The notes: generated from the letters alone by a model not told the origin. DNA of 64,000 nt from Algoriphagus oliviformis (GCF_017254915.1 NZ_JAFKCT010000009.1:181678-245677); one strand, 5' to 3'. Counted from the stretch's first letter, positions 25,643-34,684 are shown. Numbers and translations are program-made.

Positions 25643-26896
25643 ATGGATAGAAAAATACAAAAGAAAACCTGGACTCCCCGAAAGATCGCCGCCGTCTTGG
25701 GTGGCGCTGTTTTGTTGGGGGGGATTATTTACCAGATCGGATTTGCGGACCACCGATCCACCATGAACGTCGAACAGGACCGTCTCAGCATCGCCACCGT
25801 CAAAACCGGGGAGTTCACCGATTATATCCTGGTCTCCGGGCAGATCGAGCCTTCCCGCACCGTGTACTTGGATGCGATCGAAGGGGGCGTGGTCGATCAG
25901 GTGGTGCGTGAGTCCGGAGCTTTGCTCAAGAGAGGCGATACCATCTTGGTGCTGAGCAACTCCAACCTACAGCTGGACGTGATGCAGCGCGAGACCATGC
26001 TCTACGAGCAGATCAACAACCTGCGCCAAACCCGCCTTTTGCTCGACCAAAACGACCTGAGCCAGCAGGGACAGCTCGCCGAAATCGACTATCAGATCAG
26101 TCTGCTCAAGCCACAGTACGACAGATTCAAGGAGCTTCACGAGAAGAAACTGGTTTCCGACCGGGAGTTTGAGGAGGTCAAGGAGCAGTACGAATACAAC
26201 GTGAAGCGCAAGAAATTGACTTATGCTTCCTACCGAAACGACTCCATAGCCCGCTCCATACAGCTCACCCAGCTGAGGCTCTCCGAAAACCGGATGAACG
26301 CCTCCCTGACCGGTGTGGGAAACATCCTCGACAACCTGGTCATCACCGCCCCGATAGGCGGTCAGCTGGCCACTCCCGAGCAGCTCGAGATCGGCCAAGC
26401 GATCAATCCAGGCCAACGCTACGGGCAGATAGACATGCTGGACGAATTTAAGGTACGCGTGCCCATAGACGAGCTTTACCTGCCAAGGGTGAGCACGGGG
26501 CTTCGGGGCAAGTTTACCCTGAGTGGCCAAGACCACGAACTTGAGATCATCAAAAGCTATCCAACTATTACCAATGGGCGATTTGAAGTGGATATGGCCT
26601 TCACCGGCGAAAGTCCCGACGGCATCCGCAGAGGCCAGAGCGTACGCATACGCCTGGAGCTCGGCCAAAGCGAACAAAGTCTGCTCCTGCCTACCGGCGG
26701 CTTCTTTAAGGACACGGGTGGCAACTGGGTCTTCGTACTCAACCCGACCACCGGTGTGGCTGAAAAGCGAAACATCCGCTTGGGCCGGAAAAACCCTGAA
26801 TACTACGAAGTACTGGAAGGCTTGGTCGAAGGCGAAAAAGTCATCGTCAGCGGCTATGAGAACTTCGGGACGAATGAGGTGCTGCAGCTCAAATAG
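25643..26896 (+). CDS. HlyD/MacA-type periplasmic adaptor of an ABC transporter
   Basis: A 417-residue membrane-fusion protein from ATG 25643: one N-terminal membrane anchor (about residues 12-30), a first lipoyl half (IEPSRTVYLDAIEGGVVDQV), a long coiled-coil hairpin (about 100-210, Gln/Leu/Glu-rich), the second lipoyl half (LVITAPIGGQL) and beta-barrel and membrane-proximal domains to the end. The frame opens at 25586, but those 19 codons overlap the promoter. It should bridge an inner-membrane MacB-like permease to an outer-membrane TolC-type channel, which is not encoded in this window. The ABC ATPase follows at 27518, interrupted by a four-helix-bundle gene. Confidence 0.88.
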   Translation: MDRKIQKKTWTPRKIAAVLGGAVLLGGIIYQIGFADHRSTMNVEQDRLSIATVKTGEFTDYILVSGQIEPSRTVYLDAIEGGVVDQVVRESGALLKRGDTILVLSNSNLQLDVMQRETMLYEQINNLRQTRLLLDQNDLSQQGQLAEIDYQISLLKPQYDRFKELHEKKLVSDREFEEVKEQYEYNVKRKKLTYASYRNDSIARSIQLTQLRLSENRMNASLTGVGNILDNLVITAPIGGQLATPEQLEIGQAINPGQRYGQIDMLDEFKVRVPIDELYLPRVSTGLRGKFTLSGQDHELEIIKSYPTITNGRFEVDMAFTGESPDGIRRGQSVRIRLELGQSEQSLLLPTGGFFKDTGGNWVFVLNPTTGVAEKRNIRLGRKNPEYYEVLEGLVEGEKVIVSGYENFGTNEVLQLK

Positions 26897-27500
26897 TCGG
26901 ATGTCTGATGTCGGATGACCGGTGCACGATGACGGAAGTTGGGTGTCGGATTTGTGGTGTTGGAATTTGATGAAGAGGTTAAGTTGTCTTGGAAAATGGA
27001 GGAATTCAAGCCGCAGTTTAAGTACGAAAAGCTTCAGATCTGGCAAAAGGCCATGGATTTCGGAGAGGAGATATTTCGGCTTAGCGCCACGTTTCCGAAA
27101 GAAGAGCAGTACAACCTGACTTCCCAAGCGCGTAGGGCGGCCGATTCGATTGCCTTGAACATTGCCGAAGGGGCAATTTCGCAGTCCAATCCGGAATTCA
27201 AGAAGTTTGTCGGCTATGCGGTTCGGTTCTTGGCCGAAGTGTTGACTTGCTTGGAAAAGGCAAAACGCAGAGAATATCTGAGTCAGGATCGCTTCAGGCA
27301 GCTTTATGCTGATGCTTTCCACCTGATGAATATGATGCAATCTTTTAAGTCTAAAATAAACTAGTCATTCAATACAACCTCTTGAAGTGTATTGGCATCT
27401 AAACCAAAGAGAAGCGATAGCAGCCATTAATAAAAATAAATCAATCATAGAAGCGTCGGTGGCCTATGGGCTTTGCTCATCGGACATCCGACATCGGTCA
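26895..27500. repeat. candidate intervening element 1: four-helix-bundle gene between inverted heptad arrays
   Basis: The left array (from 26895) consists of words such as GTCGGAT, GTCTGAT and GACCGGT. It begins inside the HlyD stop codon. The right array (27477-27500) consists of CATCGGA, CATCCGA and CATCGGT and ends 17 bp before the ABC ATPase ATG. By eye, 19 of 24 bases of 26895-26918 pair with 27477-27500. The enclosed gene at 26996 encodes a 23S-IVP-type four-helix bundle. Confidence 0.55.
26996..27364 (+). CDS. four-helix bundle protein (23S rRNA IVP / bAvd-like family)
   Basis: A 122-residue all-helical protein from ATG 26996. The family signature is clear: KYEKLQIWQKAMDFGEEI at the start, LTSQARRAADSIALNIAEGA in helix 2, EFKKFVGYAVRFLAEVLTCL in helix 3 and a final amphipathic helix. 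This is the PF05635 family. Its members are encoded in intervening sequences of 23S rRNA genes, as stand-alone genes in Bacteroidota, and as the accessory Avd protein of diversity-generating retroelements. No reverse transcriptase is present here. They form basic pentameric barrels that bind nucleic acid. It sits in the ABC operon between adaptor and ATPase, framed by inverted heptad arrays. A start at 26939 is possible but would lie in repeat sequence. Confidence 0.88.
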   Translation: MEEFKPQFKYEKLQIWQKAMDFGEEIFRLSATFPKEEQYNLTSQARRAADSIALNIAEGAISQSNPEFKKFVGYAVRFLAEVLTCLEKAKRREYLSQDRFRQLYADAFHLMNMMQSFKSKIN

Positions 27501-27517
27501 TCTAACAACAAAAAAAC

Positions 27518-28213
27518 ATGAACGTCATCAAAACCGTCAACCTTCGCAAGCTTTATGCAACCGAGGAAGTGGAAACCACCGCGCTGGATGGGATTCAGAT
27601 CGAAATCAAAAAAGGGGAGTTCGTCGCCATCATGGGCCCCTCGGGCTGTGGCAAGTCCACCTTGCTAAACATCATCGGCCTGCTGGACAATCCGGATTCC
27701 GGCGAATATTTCTTCCTTGATCAGGAAGTGGCCAAGTTTTCCGAGCGTCAGCGCTCTTCCCTGCGAAAAGGGAACATCGGCTTCGTCTTTCAGAGCTTTA
27801 ACCTCATCGACGAGCTGACAGTATTCGAAAACGTCGAGCTTCCGCTGCTTTACCTGAAAATCCCTTCAGACGAGCGCAAGAAAAAAGTGGAAGAAGTCCT
27901 CACCCGCATGAACATCATGCACCGAAGGAACCATTTTCCGCAGCAGCTTTCCGGTGGTCAGCAGCAGCGTGTGGCCATCGCCCGCGCCATCGTCGCCAAG
28001 CCAGCCGTGATCCTCGCCGATGAACCGACCGGTAACTTGGACTCTACCAACGGAGAAGAAGTAATGAGGCTTTTGGAAGAACTCAACAACGAAGGAACCA
28101 CCATCGTGATGGTAACCCACTCTCCACACGACGCGAACTACGCCCACCGTGTGATCAACCTCTTTGACGGCAAGGTGGTCACCGAGAATATTAGGGAGCA
28201 GTTTCACGTGTAG
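27518..28213 (+). CDS. ABC transporter ATP-binding protein (MacB/LolD type)
   Basis: A 231-residue nucleotide-binding subunit: Walker A GPSGCGKST (about residues 38-46), Q loop in FVFQSFNLI, signature LSGGQQQRVAIARAI (about 142-156), Walker B VILADEPTGNLDS and H loop VTHSP. The FNLIDELTVFENVELPL segment is typical of the MacB/LolD/FtsE subgroup that powers mechanotransmission rather than solute import. It is the only ABC ATPase in the window, although five MacB-like permeases are present, so it may serve several of them. It lies between two four-helix-bundle elements, which separate it from both the adaptor and the first permease. Confidence 0.93.
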   Translation: MNVIKTVNLRKLYATEEVETTALDGIQIEIKKGEFVAIMGPSGCGKSTLLNIIGLLDNPDSGEYFFLDQEVAKFSERQRSSLRKGNIGFVFQSFNLIDELTVFENVELPLLYLKIPSDERKKKVEEVLTRMNIMHRRNHFPQQLSGGQQQRVAIARAIVAKPAVILADEPTGNLDSTNGEEVMRLLEELNNEGTTIVMVTHSPHDANYAHRVINLFDGKVVTENIREQFHV

Positions 28214-28795
28214 GGAAGTTGGAGGTAGGAAGCAGGGAGGTAGGGGAGCTGGCCGGATATGCTTGGCCGGCTCTTCCGCTTGATTCACGCACGACGGATG
28301 ATGTTTCGAAAAGCAGCGATGCTGTTCATCAGGTCAAATGCCTCTCTGTAGGTTTGGTCAAACTGCTCAGCCGTCAGGTAGCCTCTAAGCCTAGCTTTAT
28401 GGAGGCAGGTGACCACCTCTGCCAATGAGCGGAGAGAATACCCCACAAATTTGCTGAACTCAGCTTTGGAGTTACCGGTTGCTCCTTCCGCAATATTCAA
28501 TGCGACAGAGTCCACCGCCCTCCGCATCTGAGAGGTTAGACTGTAAATTTCGTCCTTTGGAAAGTGTTTAGAAAGGGTGAAAACGGTTTCGCCAAACCGC
28601 ATGGACGTTTGCCAGATACGTAGTTTTTCAAACTTGAAGTCCATGAGCAAAGGTCTTTATTCCAATTAAATTAGTTCTTTTTTTTGCCCGAATCAATGGC
28701 TTGGGGAATATTCAGCGGAGCAAGACTTCCCTACCACCCAACCTCCTGTTTCCCTACTTCCAAACCTCCTTGCCTCCCACCTCCCGACCTCTCAT
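28208..28795. repeat. candidate intervening element 2: inverted four-helix-bundle gene between heptad arrays
   Basis: A left array of purine-rich words (GTAGGGA, AGTTGGA, GGTAGGA) begins at the ATPase stop codon (28211-28213). A right array of complementary words (CCAACCTCC, TGTTTCC, CTACTTCC) runs about 28727-28792. The arms are imperfect inverted repeats. The enclosed four-helix-bundle gene (28285-28644) is on the opposite strand to the operon. The layout mirrors element 1, but the word family is different. Confidence 0.5.
28285..28644 (-). CDS. four-helix bundle protein (23S rRNA IVP / bAvd-like family)
   Basis: A 119-residue paralogue of the protein at 26996: KFEKLRIWQTSMRFGETVF, LTSQMRRAVDSVALNIAEGA, EFSKFVGYSLRSLAEVVTCL and a final helix rich in basic residues (AAFRNIIRRA). 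ATG 28644 (MDFKFEKL) is chosen; an ATG two codons upstream (28650) is also available. It is transcribed against the ABC operon, so its product cannot come from the operon message. The N-terminal half is strongly similar to its paralogue. The family binds nucleic acid as a basic pentamer; the target is unknown. Confidence 0.87.
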   Translation of the reverse strand: MDFKFEKLRIWQTSMRFGETVFTLSKHFPKDEIYSLTSQMRRAVDSVALNIAEGATGNSKAEFSKFVGYSLRSLAEVVTCLHKARLRGYLTAEQFDQTYREAFDLMNSIAAFRNIIRRA

Positions 28796-28875
28796 GCAAC
28801 CATTCCCGCGCAACCAGCATCTCCCTATTTGAAAGCTAAACCAACTCCTCTTCTCCCATTTTTACCCAGTCCGTC

Positions 28876-31332
28876 ATGCTAAAGAACCACCTGCTCATCG
28901 CGATCCGGAATCTCAAAAAGCACAAGTTTTACTCCTTGATCAACATCCTGGGACTTTCGGCAGGTGTGGCGGTGTGCCTGATCATCTGCCTGTTTGTGAT
29001 CAATGAGCTCTCCTACGACCGGCACTTCAAAAACGCCGAGCGTATCCACCGCATCCACAGCGACATCATCTTTGGCGGCACCCATTGGGACATGGTGCTC
29101 GCTCCGGCTCCGATGGCGGAGGTGCTGCCCCAGGATTTTCCAGAGGTGGAGGCTGCCGTGCACTTTCGATCCCGAGGCTCCTATCTGGTGAAGCGGCAGG
29201 GCGAAAGTGAAAACATCAAAGAGGACGGCGTGATCTGGGCAGGCAGGGATTTTTTCAAAGTCTTTGAGATTCCAGTCTTGCAAGGCACGGCAGACCAGGC
29301 GCTGGCCGAACCCAATACCATGGCGATCAGCCAAAAGGCGGCCGACAAGTACTTTCCCGGCCAAGAAGCCGTGGGCAAATCCCTGATTTTGGATCATGAC
29401 CAGGAGTTTCGCATCACGGCGGTGTATGCCGATATTCCCAAAAACAGCCACTTTCATTTTGATTTTCTGCTCGGCGCGGCCGGGCTGGACGAGGCCAAGC
29501 GCATCATCTGGCTGAGCAACAATTTCCAAACCTACCTCTTGCTCCGCGAGGGAGCCAATCCAGCCGATCTCGAAGCGAAGTTTACCAGTTTGATCCAAAA
29601 GCATATCGAGCCAGAGATCGCGCAGCTCTTCGGTGAGGGAGCGGGCGTGAAAGACCTCGTCAACGCCGGGGGCAAGCTGGAATTTAGCCTGCAACCCTTA
29701 CTGGATATCCATCTAAAAAGTGACCTGCTGGGCGAGTTTGAGCCCAATTTCAACATTACCTACGTCTACCTCTTCATCGCCATCGCGCTCTTCATCCTGG
29801 TGATCGCCTGTATCAACTTTATGAACCTGTCCACGGCCCGTTCGGCCAATCGGGCAAAAGAAGTGGGAATCCGCAAGGTGATGGGTTCGTTCAAATTTCA
29901 CCTCGTTCGCCAGTTTCTGATGGAATCCATGGTGATCAGCGGCATTGCCTTTTTGTTGGCGATTCCTGCGGTGGCTTTGGCGCTGCCTGTCTTCAACGAG
30001 CTGGCCGGACGTAGTCTGGAGCTGCCTTTTTCGCAGTGGGCATTCTACGCCATCCTCCTGCTGGCGGCCGCCTTTACCGGGATTTTGGCGGGGATCTATC
30101 CGGCTTTTTACCTCTCCGGATTCAAGCCCATTGAGATTTTGAAGGGAAAAGTCTCCCTAGGCATGCGCAGCGGGCTCATCCGCAGCTCCTTAGTGGTGTT
30201 CCAGTTTTCGATCTCCATCATCCTGATCATCGCCACGCTGGTGGTTTTCAAGCAGCTCGATTACATCCAAAACAAAAAGATCGGCTTCAACAAGGAGCAG
30301 ATCATCACCGTGGACGATGTGTATGCCCTGCAGGACAACAAGCAGGCCTTCAAGGAGGAGGTGCTGAAAAACAGCATGATGGAGAGCGGGACGCTGACCG
30401 GGTTTTTACCCGTGGCGAATACCTGGCGAAGCGACTCGCCCTGGTGGTCGGAGGGCAAAGACCCCAAGCAGACCGAGAACTTCGTCAGCATGCAAAACTG
30501 GTCTGTGGACTACGACTACATCCATACGCTTGGGATGAAGATCATCGACGGTAGGGATTTTTCCATCGAGTTTCCCTCCGATTCCAACGCGGTGATCATC
30601 AACGAAACCGCGCTGCGAAACCTCAACATCGAGGGCAACCCCATTGGGCAGCGCATCTATTCTATGCTGGATGGCGATGCCTTGGATTTGGAAGCGACCA
30701 CCCATCGAACGATAGTAGGTGTGGTGGAGAATTTCCACTTCGAATCCCTAAAGGAAAACATCGGCGCCGTGATGATCTTCCTGAGCGAAAACCCTTCCGG
30801 CATCGCTTCTTTCCGATTTCAGTCGCAGGACACCGAGGCGGTGATCGCCCATCTGGAAACTACTTGGAACCGATTTGCACCGGGTCAGCCCTTTAATTAT
30901 TCCTTTTTGGATGACCGATTTGGGAACATGTATGCCTCGGAAGTGAGGCTGGGCAAGGTGTTTGGCATCTTCGCGGGTTTCGCGATTCTGATCGCCTGCC
31001 TGGGTTTGTTCGCTTTGGCGGCATTTACTGCGGAGCAACGAACCAAGGAAATTGGCATCCGGAAGGTGCTGGGCTCCAGCGTGGGCAATATCGTCGTGCT
31101 GTTGTCCAAGGAGTTTACCAAGCTGGTGGGAATATCGTTCCTGATTGCCACACCGGTCGCCTGGTGGGCGGTGAACAGCTGGATTCAGGAATACCAGTTC
31201 CGAACCGAGATCGGTTGGGCGGTATTTGCGACAGCGGGGCTTTTTGCCTTCGTGATTGCCCTGGCGACGATCAGCTTCCAGTCGGTCAAAGCCGCGACCT
31301 CCAACCCTGTCAAGTCGTTGAAGAGCGAGTAG
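28876..31332 (+). CDS. MacB-like/FtsX ABC transporter permease 1
   Basis: An 818-residue permease with two MacB periplasmic core plus FtsX units. An N-terminal membrane helix (about 20-43, INILGLSAGVAVCLIICLFV) is followed by the first periplasmic core, beginning with the ELSYDRHFKNAERIHRI motif. A three-helix FtsX bundle follows (about 290-425, with IACINFMNLSTARSANRAKEVGIRKVMG), then a second core, and a final bundle (about 695-810, LIACLGLFALAAFTAEQRTKEIGIRKVLG). The NLSTARSANRAKEVG segment is the cytoplasmic coupling region facing the ATPase. Such proteins do not form a classic channel but drive periplasmic partners. The substrate is unknown. It is the first permease after the ATPase. Confidence 0.93.
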   Translation: MLKNHLLIAIRNLKKHKFYSLINILGLSAGVAVCLIICLFVINELSYDRHFKNAERIHRIHSDIIFGGTHWDMVLAPAPMAEVLPQDFPEVEAAVHFRSRGSYLVKRQGESENIKEDGVIWAGRDFFKVFEIPVLQGTADQALAEPNTMAISQKAADKYFPGQEAVGKSLILDHDQEFRITAVYADIPKNSHFHFDFLLGAAGLDEAKRIIWLSNNFQTYLLLREGANPADLEAKFTSLIQKHIEPEIAQLFGEGAGVKDLVNAGGKLEFSLQPLLDIHLKSDLLGEFEPNFNITYVYLFIAIALFILVIACINFMNLSTARSANRAKEVGIRKVMGSFKFHLVRQFLMESMVISGIAFLLAIPAVALALPVFNELAGRSLELPFSQWAFYAILLLAAAFTGILAGIYPAFYLSGFKPIEILKGKVSLGMRSGLIRSSLVVFQFSISIILIIATLVVFKQLDYIQNKKIGFNKEQIITVDDVYALQDNKQAFKEEVLKNSMMESGTLTGFLPVANTWRSDSPWWSEGKDPKQTENFVSMQNWSVDYDYIHTLGMKIIDGRDFSIEFPSDSNAVIINETALRNLNIEGNPIGQRIYSMLDGDALDLEATTHRTIVGVVENFHFESLKENIGAVMIFLSENPSGIASFRFQSQDTEAVIAHLETTWNRFAPGQPFNYSFLDDRFGNMYASEVRLGKVFGIFAGFAILIACLGLFALAAFTAEQRTKEIGIRKVLGSSVGNIVVLLSKEFTKLVGISFLIATPVAWWAVNSWIQEYQFRTEIGWAVFATAGLFAFVIALATISFQSVKAATSNPVKSLKSE

Positions 31333-31333
31333 C

Positions 31334-31365
31334 CGTCATTGCGAACGACGAAGGAGTGAAGCAAT
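31334..31365. repeat. GTCATTGCGAA...GAAGCAATC type palindromic repeat
   Basis: The spacer begins, 2 bp after the permease stop, with GTCATTGCGAACGACGAAGG and ends GTGAAGCAATC. This is the widespread 'GTCATTGCGAGnnACGAAGCAATC' intergenic repeat type known from many genomes; the ATTGC / GCAAT ends pair. It directly precedes a heptad array. Confidence 0.6.
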
Positions 31366-31371
31366 CTTTCT

Positions 31372-31628
31372 GAAGTATCAAGTAGCTAGTAGCAAGTATC
31401 AAGAAGCTAGAGTCAAGAGCCTAGAATTTATGATTTGCGATTTGTGATTTACGACGTCAAAAGTGAGATGAGCGATTGATTTAAGTTTTGGCCTCTGAGG
31501 TTCTGAACCTTGTCACTTTCCCACTTTACAACCTTGCCACTTTCTCTGAGGTGCTAAACCTTACCACTTTCCCACATTACAACCTTACCACTGTCCGCTA
31601 CCCCAATTTTCAAATCTTCCAATCCGTC
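31372..31628. repeat. heptad arrays between permeases 1 and 2
   Basis: The first part reads as AAGTATC, AAGTAGC, TAGTAGC, AAGAAGC and TAGAGTC words, passing into GATTT-type words (TGCGATT, TGTGATT, TTACGAC). The second part, up to the permease start, is pyrimidine-rich, with CTTACCA, CTTTCCC, ACATTAC and AACCTTA words. No gene is present in the spacer. Confidence 0.7.
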
Positions 31629-33992
31629 ATGCTCCAAAACTACCTGAAAATCGCGCTCCGAGGCTTTGCCAAGCATAAGCTCACTTTTTTCATCAACCTC
31701 TTCGGGCTGACCCTGGGACTCTGGGCGGCGATTCTGATCGGACTTTGGGTGGATTCGGAGCTGAAAGTCAACCGGGAAATCGCCGACCTAGACCGCATCT
31801 ATCGCGTGATGGAGCACCAGAGCTATGGGGCGGATATTTTTACCACCAGCTCCACGCCGGGAGTCCTGGCGGAAAGCATGAAGGAGACGCTCTCCGAGGT
31901 CGAATACGCCTCGACTTACACTTGGAGCCAAACCCAGTTGTTTATCCAAGGGGACAAGCGGATTCGGCTGGAGGGGGTGTATGCCATGCCTGACTTGCTG
32001 AAAATCTACCAGTACGAAGCCGTGCAGGGCAATTTGGACAAGATGCTCACCGAAAACAACCACGTGATCCTGACCGAAAAGGGCGCCATTTCCCTCTTTG
32101 GACGCACCGACGTGGTAGGGGAGGATGTGGAGATCCGCCAGGGTTCGGATTCCGAAAACTTCATCGTCCAAGGCGTGTTGAAGGACTTGCCGCGCAGCAA
32201 TTCCCTACAGTTTGACTACCTCTTGCCCTACGCGCTGTTCTTTGAGCAAAACGACTGGCTGAGCGATTGGGGCAACAATGGGCCGAGCACCATCCTGAAG
32301 CTCCGAGAGGGCACCGACGGGGCTGCTTTTTCCAACCGCATCACAGACTATATCGCCGAGCGAAACGAGGAATCCAACGTGAAGCTTTTCACCTATCCGC
32401 TAGGGGACATCTACCTCTACGGGCAGTGGAAGGACGGGCAACTCGTGGAGGGAAGGATCAAAAACGTGAAGCTCTTTGCCATGATCGGGGTCTTTGTGCT
32501 GATCATCGCCTGCATCAACTTTATGAACCTCAGCACGGCCAAGTCGCAGAAGCGAGCCAAAGAAGTAGGCGTGCGTAAGGTCGCAGGGGCGGACAAACAA
32601 TCGCTGGTGTTCCAGTTTCTCAGCGAATCCATCCTGTTGACGGTCTTTGCGGCAGTCATGGCAGTGCTGCTGGTCGCGCTGACCCTGCCGATATTCAACA
32701 ACCTCACGGGCAAGGAAATGAGCGTTCCCTTTCTGTCCGGTGTGTTTTGGCTGCAACTCCTGCTCGTGCTGCTGATCACGGGCTTGGTCGCCGGCAGCTA
32801 TCCGGCTTTTTACCTCTCCGCCACCAAGGTCGTATCGGTTTTCCGCTCCTTCACCAAGGCTGGGAAGGGTGTCGTCTTGGCCAGAAAGACGCTGGTGTTG
32901 TTCCAGTTTATCCTCGCCACGATCCTCATCGTCTCCACGCTGGTGGTCTATCAGCAGATCAACTATGCCATGAACCAAGACCTGGGCTATTCCAAGGACC
33001 AGCTCATCCAGGTCACGCTGGAGGGAGAGCTGCTGGAGCGCTTCGACATCTTCAAGGCCGAGCTGGAGAAAAACGAGGACATTCTCGCGGTCAGCCGTTC
33101 TTCCTTCGGTTTTTTGGGAAGGAACTCCAATACCGGCGGCGTGTCTTGGGAAGGAAAAGCTCCTGACAATGCGGCCTTGTTTGAAGTCATCCGCGTGGAC
33201 TACGACTTTCTGGAGGCTTCGGGGATAAGGCTCGTAAAAGGAAGGGACTTTGATCGTGCCAACGGCGCCGACTCGGTCACGGGAGCGATTCTGAACGAAA
33301 CCGCCTACAAGCTCATGGAGCAGGACCATGAAGGAAGCGAGTTTTTCCGGATGTGGGATGTGGAGCGATCGATTACGGGCGTGGTGAAAGACTTCCATTT
33401 CGAGAGTTTTCGCCAAAACGTCGCCCCGGCGATATTCCTGCTGGATCCCGACAATACCTGGCAAGGCTATGTGAAAGTAAATACCGGCAAGATCCGCGAA
33501 ACGGTCGCTTTTTTGGAATCTACCGCCCAAAGGCTAAACCCTGAGTTTCCGTTTGACTACAGCTTTATGGATGAAAACTACGCGAGACTCTATCAAGAAG
33601 ACGTGCGCTTGCGAGACTTGGCGCAGTACTTCAGTATCCTGACCATTCTGATTTCCTGCTTGGGACTCTTGGGCTTGTCTGCCCATATCGCGGAGCAAAA
33701 GACCAAGGAGATCGGCATCCGCAAGGTGCTGGGCGCTTCCACCTTGTCCATCCTGCAGGTGATCAACCGGGAGTTTATCCTGATTGTGATTCTTTCGGTG
33801 GCCATTGGTTCGGGTGTTGCATTTTGGCTGATGCAGGACTGGCTGTCCGGCTACCAGTACAAGATCAGTTTTGAGTGGTGGTTTATCCCAGCTGCCGCGC
33901 TTTTGATCCTTGGCATCGCCTTGCTCACCGTCTGCCTGCAATCCTTGGGCGCGGCAAGGTCAAATCCCGTGCAGGCGATCAAGAGTGAGTAG
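31629..33992 (+). CDS. MacB-like/FtsX ABC transporter permease 2
   Basis: A 787-residue paralogue of the 28876 permease, with the same order: N-terminal helix (FINLFGLTLGLWAAILIGLWV), periplasmic core, FtsX bundle with IACINFMNLSTAKSQKRAKEVGVRKVAG, second core, and terminal bundle (LISCLGLLGLSAHIAEQKTKEIGIRKVLG). The start motif is more diverged than in the others (VDSELKVNREIADLDRIYRV replaces ELSYD). ATG 31629 (MLQNYLKIALRG) matches the start of the other paralogues; the frame open from 31488 is heptad-array sequence. It is likely co-transcribed with permease 1. Substrate unknown. Confidence 0.92.
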   Translation: MLQNYLKIALRGFAKHKLTFFINLFGLTLGLWAAILIGLWVDSELKVNREIADLDRIYRVMEHQSYGADIFTTSSTPGVLAESMKETLSEVEYASTYTWSQTQLFIQGDKRIRLEGVYAMPDLLKIYQYEAVQGNLDKMLTENNHVILTEKGAISLFGRTDVVGEDVEIRQGSDSENFIVQGVLKDLPRSNSLQFDYLLPYALFFEQNDWLSDWGNNGPSTILKLREGTDGAAFSNRITDYIAERNEESNVKLFTYPLGDIYLYGQWKDGQLVEGRIKNVKLFAMIGVFVLIIACINFMNLSTAKSQKRAKEVGVRKVAGADKQSLVFQFLSESILLTVFAAVMAVLLVALTLPIFNNLTGKEMSVPFLSGVFWLQLLLVLLITGLVAGSYPAFYLSATKVVSVFRSFTKAGKGVVLARKTLVLFQFILATILIVSTLVVYQQINYAMNQDLGYSKDQLIQVTLEGELLERFDIFKAELEKNEDILAVSRSSFGFLGRNSNTGGVSWEGKAPDNAALFEVIRVDYDFLEASGIRLVKGRDFDRANGADSVTGAILNETAYKLMEQDHEGSEFFRMWDVERSITGVVKDFHFESFRQNVAPAIFLLDPDNTWQGYVKVNTGKIRETVAFLESTAQRLNPEFPFDYSFMDENYARLYQEDVRLRDLAQYFSILTILISCLGLLGLSAHIAEQKTKEIGIRKVLGASTLSILQVINREFILIVILSVAIGSGVAFWLMQDWLSGYQYKISFEWWFIPAAALLILGIALLTVCLQSLGAARSNPVQAIKSE

Positions 33993-34684
33993 GGGGCGCG
34001 ATTTTGCGGCTTCTGCGTTCCTCGGGATTTGTAATCCCGAGGACGAATCGTAAGGGTTTTTACCCGGATTTAGTTCTACACGATGGTTGTTTCACAAAAA
34101 GATGATCTGGATCGAAATCCAGACCCAAAATGGGTCACATGTTTATAGGATAGTGAGGCGATGGAATAGGTACGACTCCGTAGGAGTCGAATGCGCTTGG
34201 TAATACGTTTTCTATAAACATGCCATCCCTTCGGGATGAGGTGTGGCGTACCTGCATCGATTGCCTCCGGCTTAAGCCAGAGGCAATCCAACACGTCCCC
34301 AGACCATGGCTTTAGCCAAACGCTGACGACTTTTTTCTTGGGATCTCGCGAATTGCAAATTCGAGAGAATAGAAAGGTGGAGTCGCTCCCGATGGCTATC
34401 GCGGACTCTGCCTAGGCAAACGTCAAACTACACTCGGAGGGGGCTTTTTACGCCTGAAATGAGCCAGCTAGGATGTAGGACCACGAAGTGGTCTAACTTT
34501 TCAATAACTCCCGGCGAAGCCGGGAGCTAAAAGACACAACAAACTCCACGACCCCAAAGGGGTCGAACTCAAAGCAAAAATTTCTCATCAAACTCAATTT
34601 CGTATTCCTTCAGCATGGTTTTGTATTCTCCCAAAAACTGTCAACTTTTTTCAAGAGGGGTCAAACTTTTTCAGGACGGGTCGG
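33993..34684. repeat. long non-coding spacer with several palindrome families
   Basis: No gene is called here. A 21-bp palindrome CTCGGGATTTGTAATCCCGAG lies at 34021-34041, related to copies at 44946 and 45042. The multi-hairpin element copy 2 is at 34122-34237. Further palindromes follow, such as GATTGCCTC..GAGGCAATC near 34259-34288, GCGAATTGCAAATTCG near 34348 and CGACCCCAAAGGGGTCG near 34550. Confidence 0.55.
34122..34237. repeat. dispersed multi-hairpin element, copy 2
   Basis: It has the same order as copy 1 at 8710: GACCCAAAATGGGTC (34122-34136), ATGTTTATAG (34139-34148), hairpin CGACTCCGTAGGAGTCG (34173-34189), CTATAAACAT (34212-34221) and ATCCCTTCGGGAT (34225-34237). In the middle hairpin CCCC/GGGG of copy 1 becomes CTCC/GGAG, a paired change that keeps the stem. 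Confidence 0.75.

Noticed and set aside
26996..28644. Diversity-generating retroelement (Avd-like proteins present)
   Set aside because: No reverse transcriptase, template repeat or variable repeat could be found near the four-helix-bundle genes.
31488..31628. N-terminal extension of permease 2 (and similar extensions of the 40181 and 42872 genes)
   Set aside because: These codons are heptad-array DNA and do not resemble the N-termini of the paralogues; the downstream ATGs align with the family.
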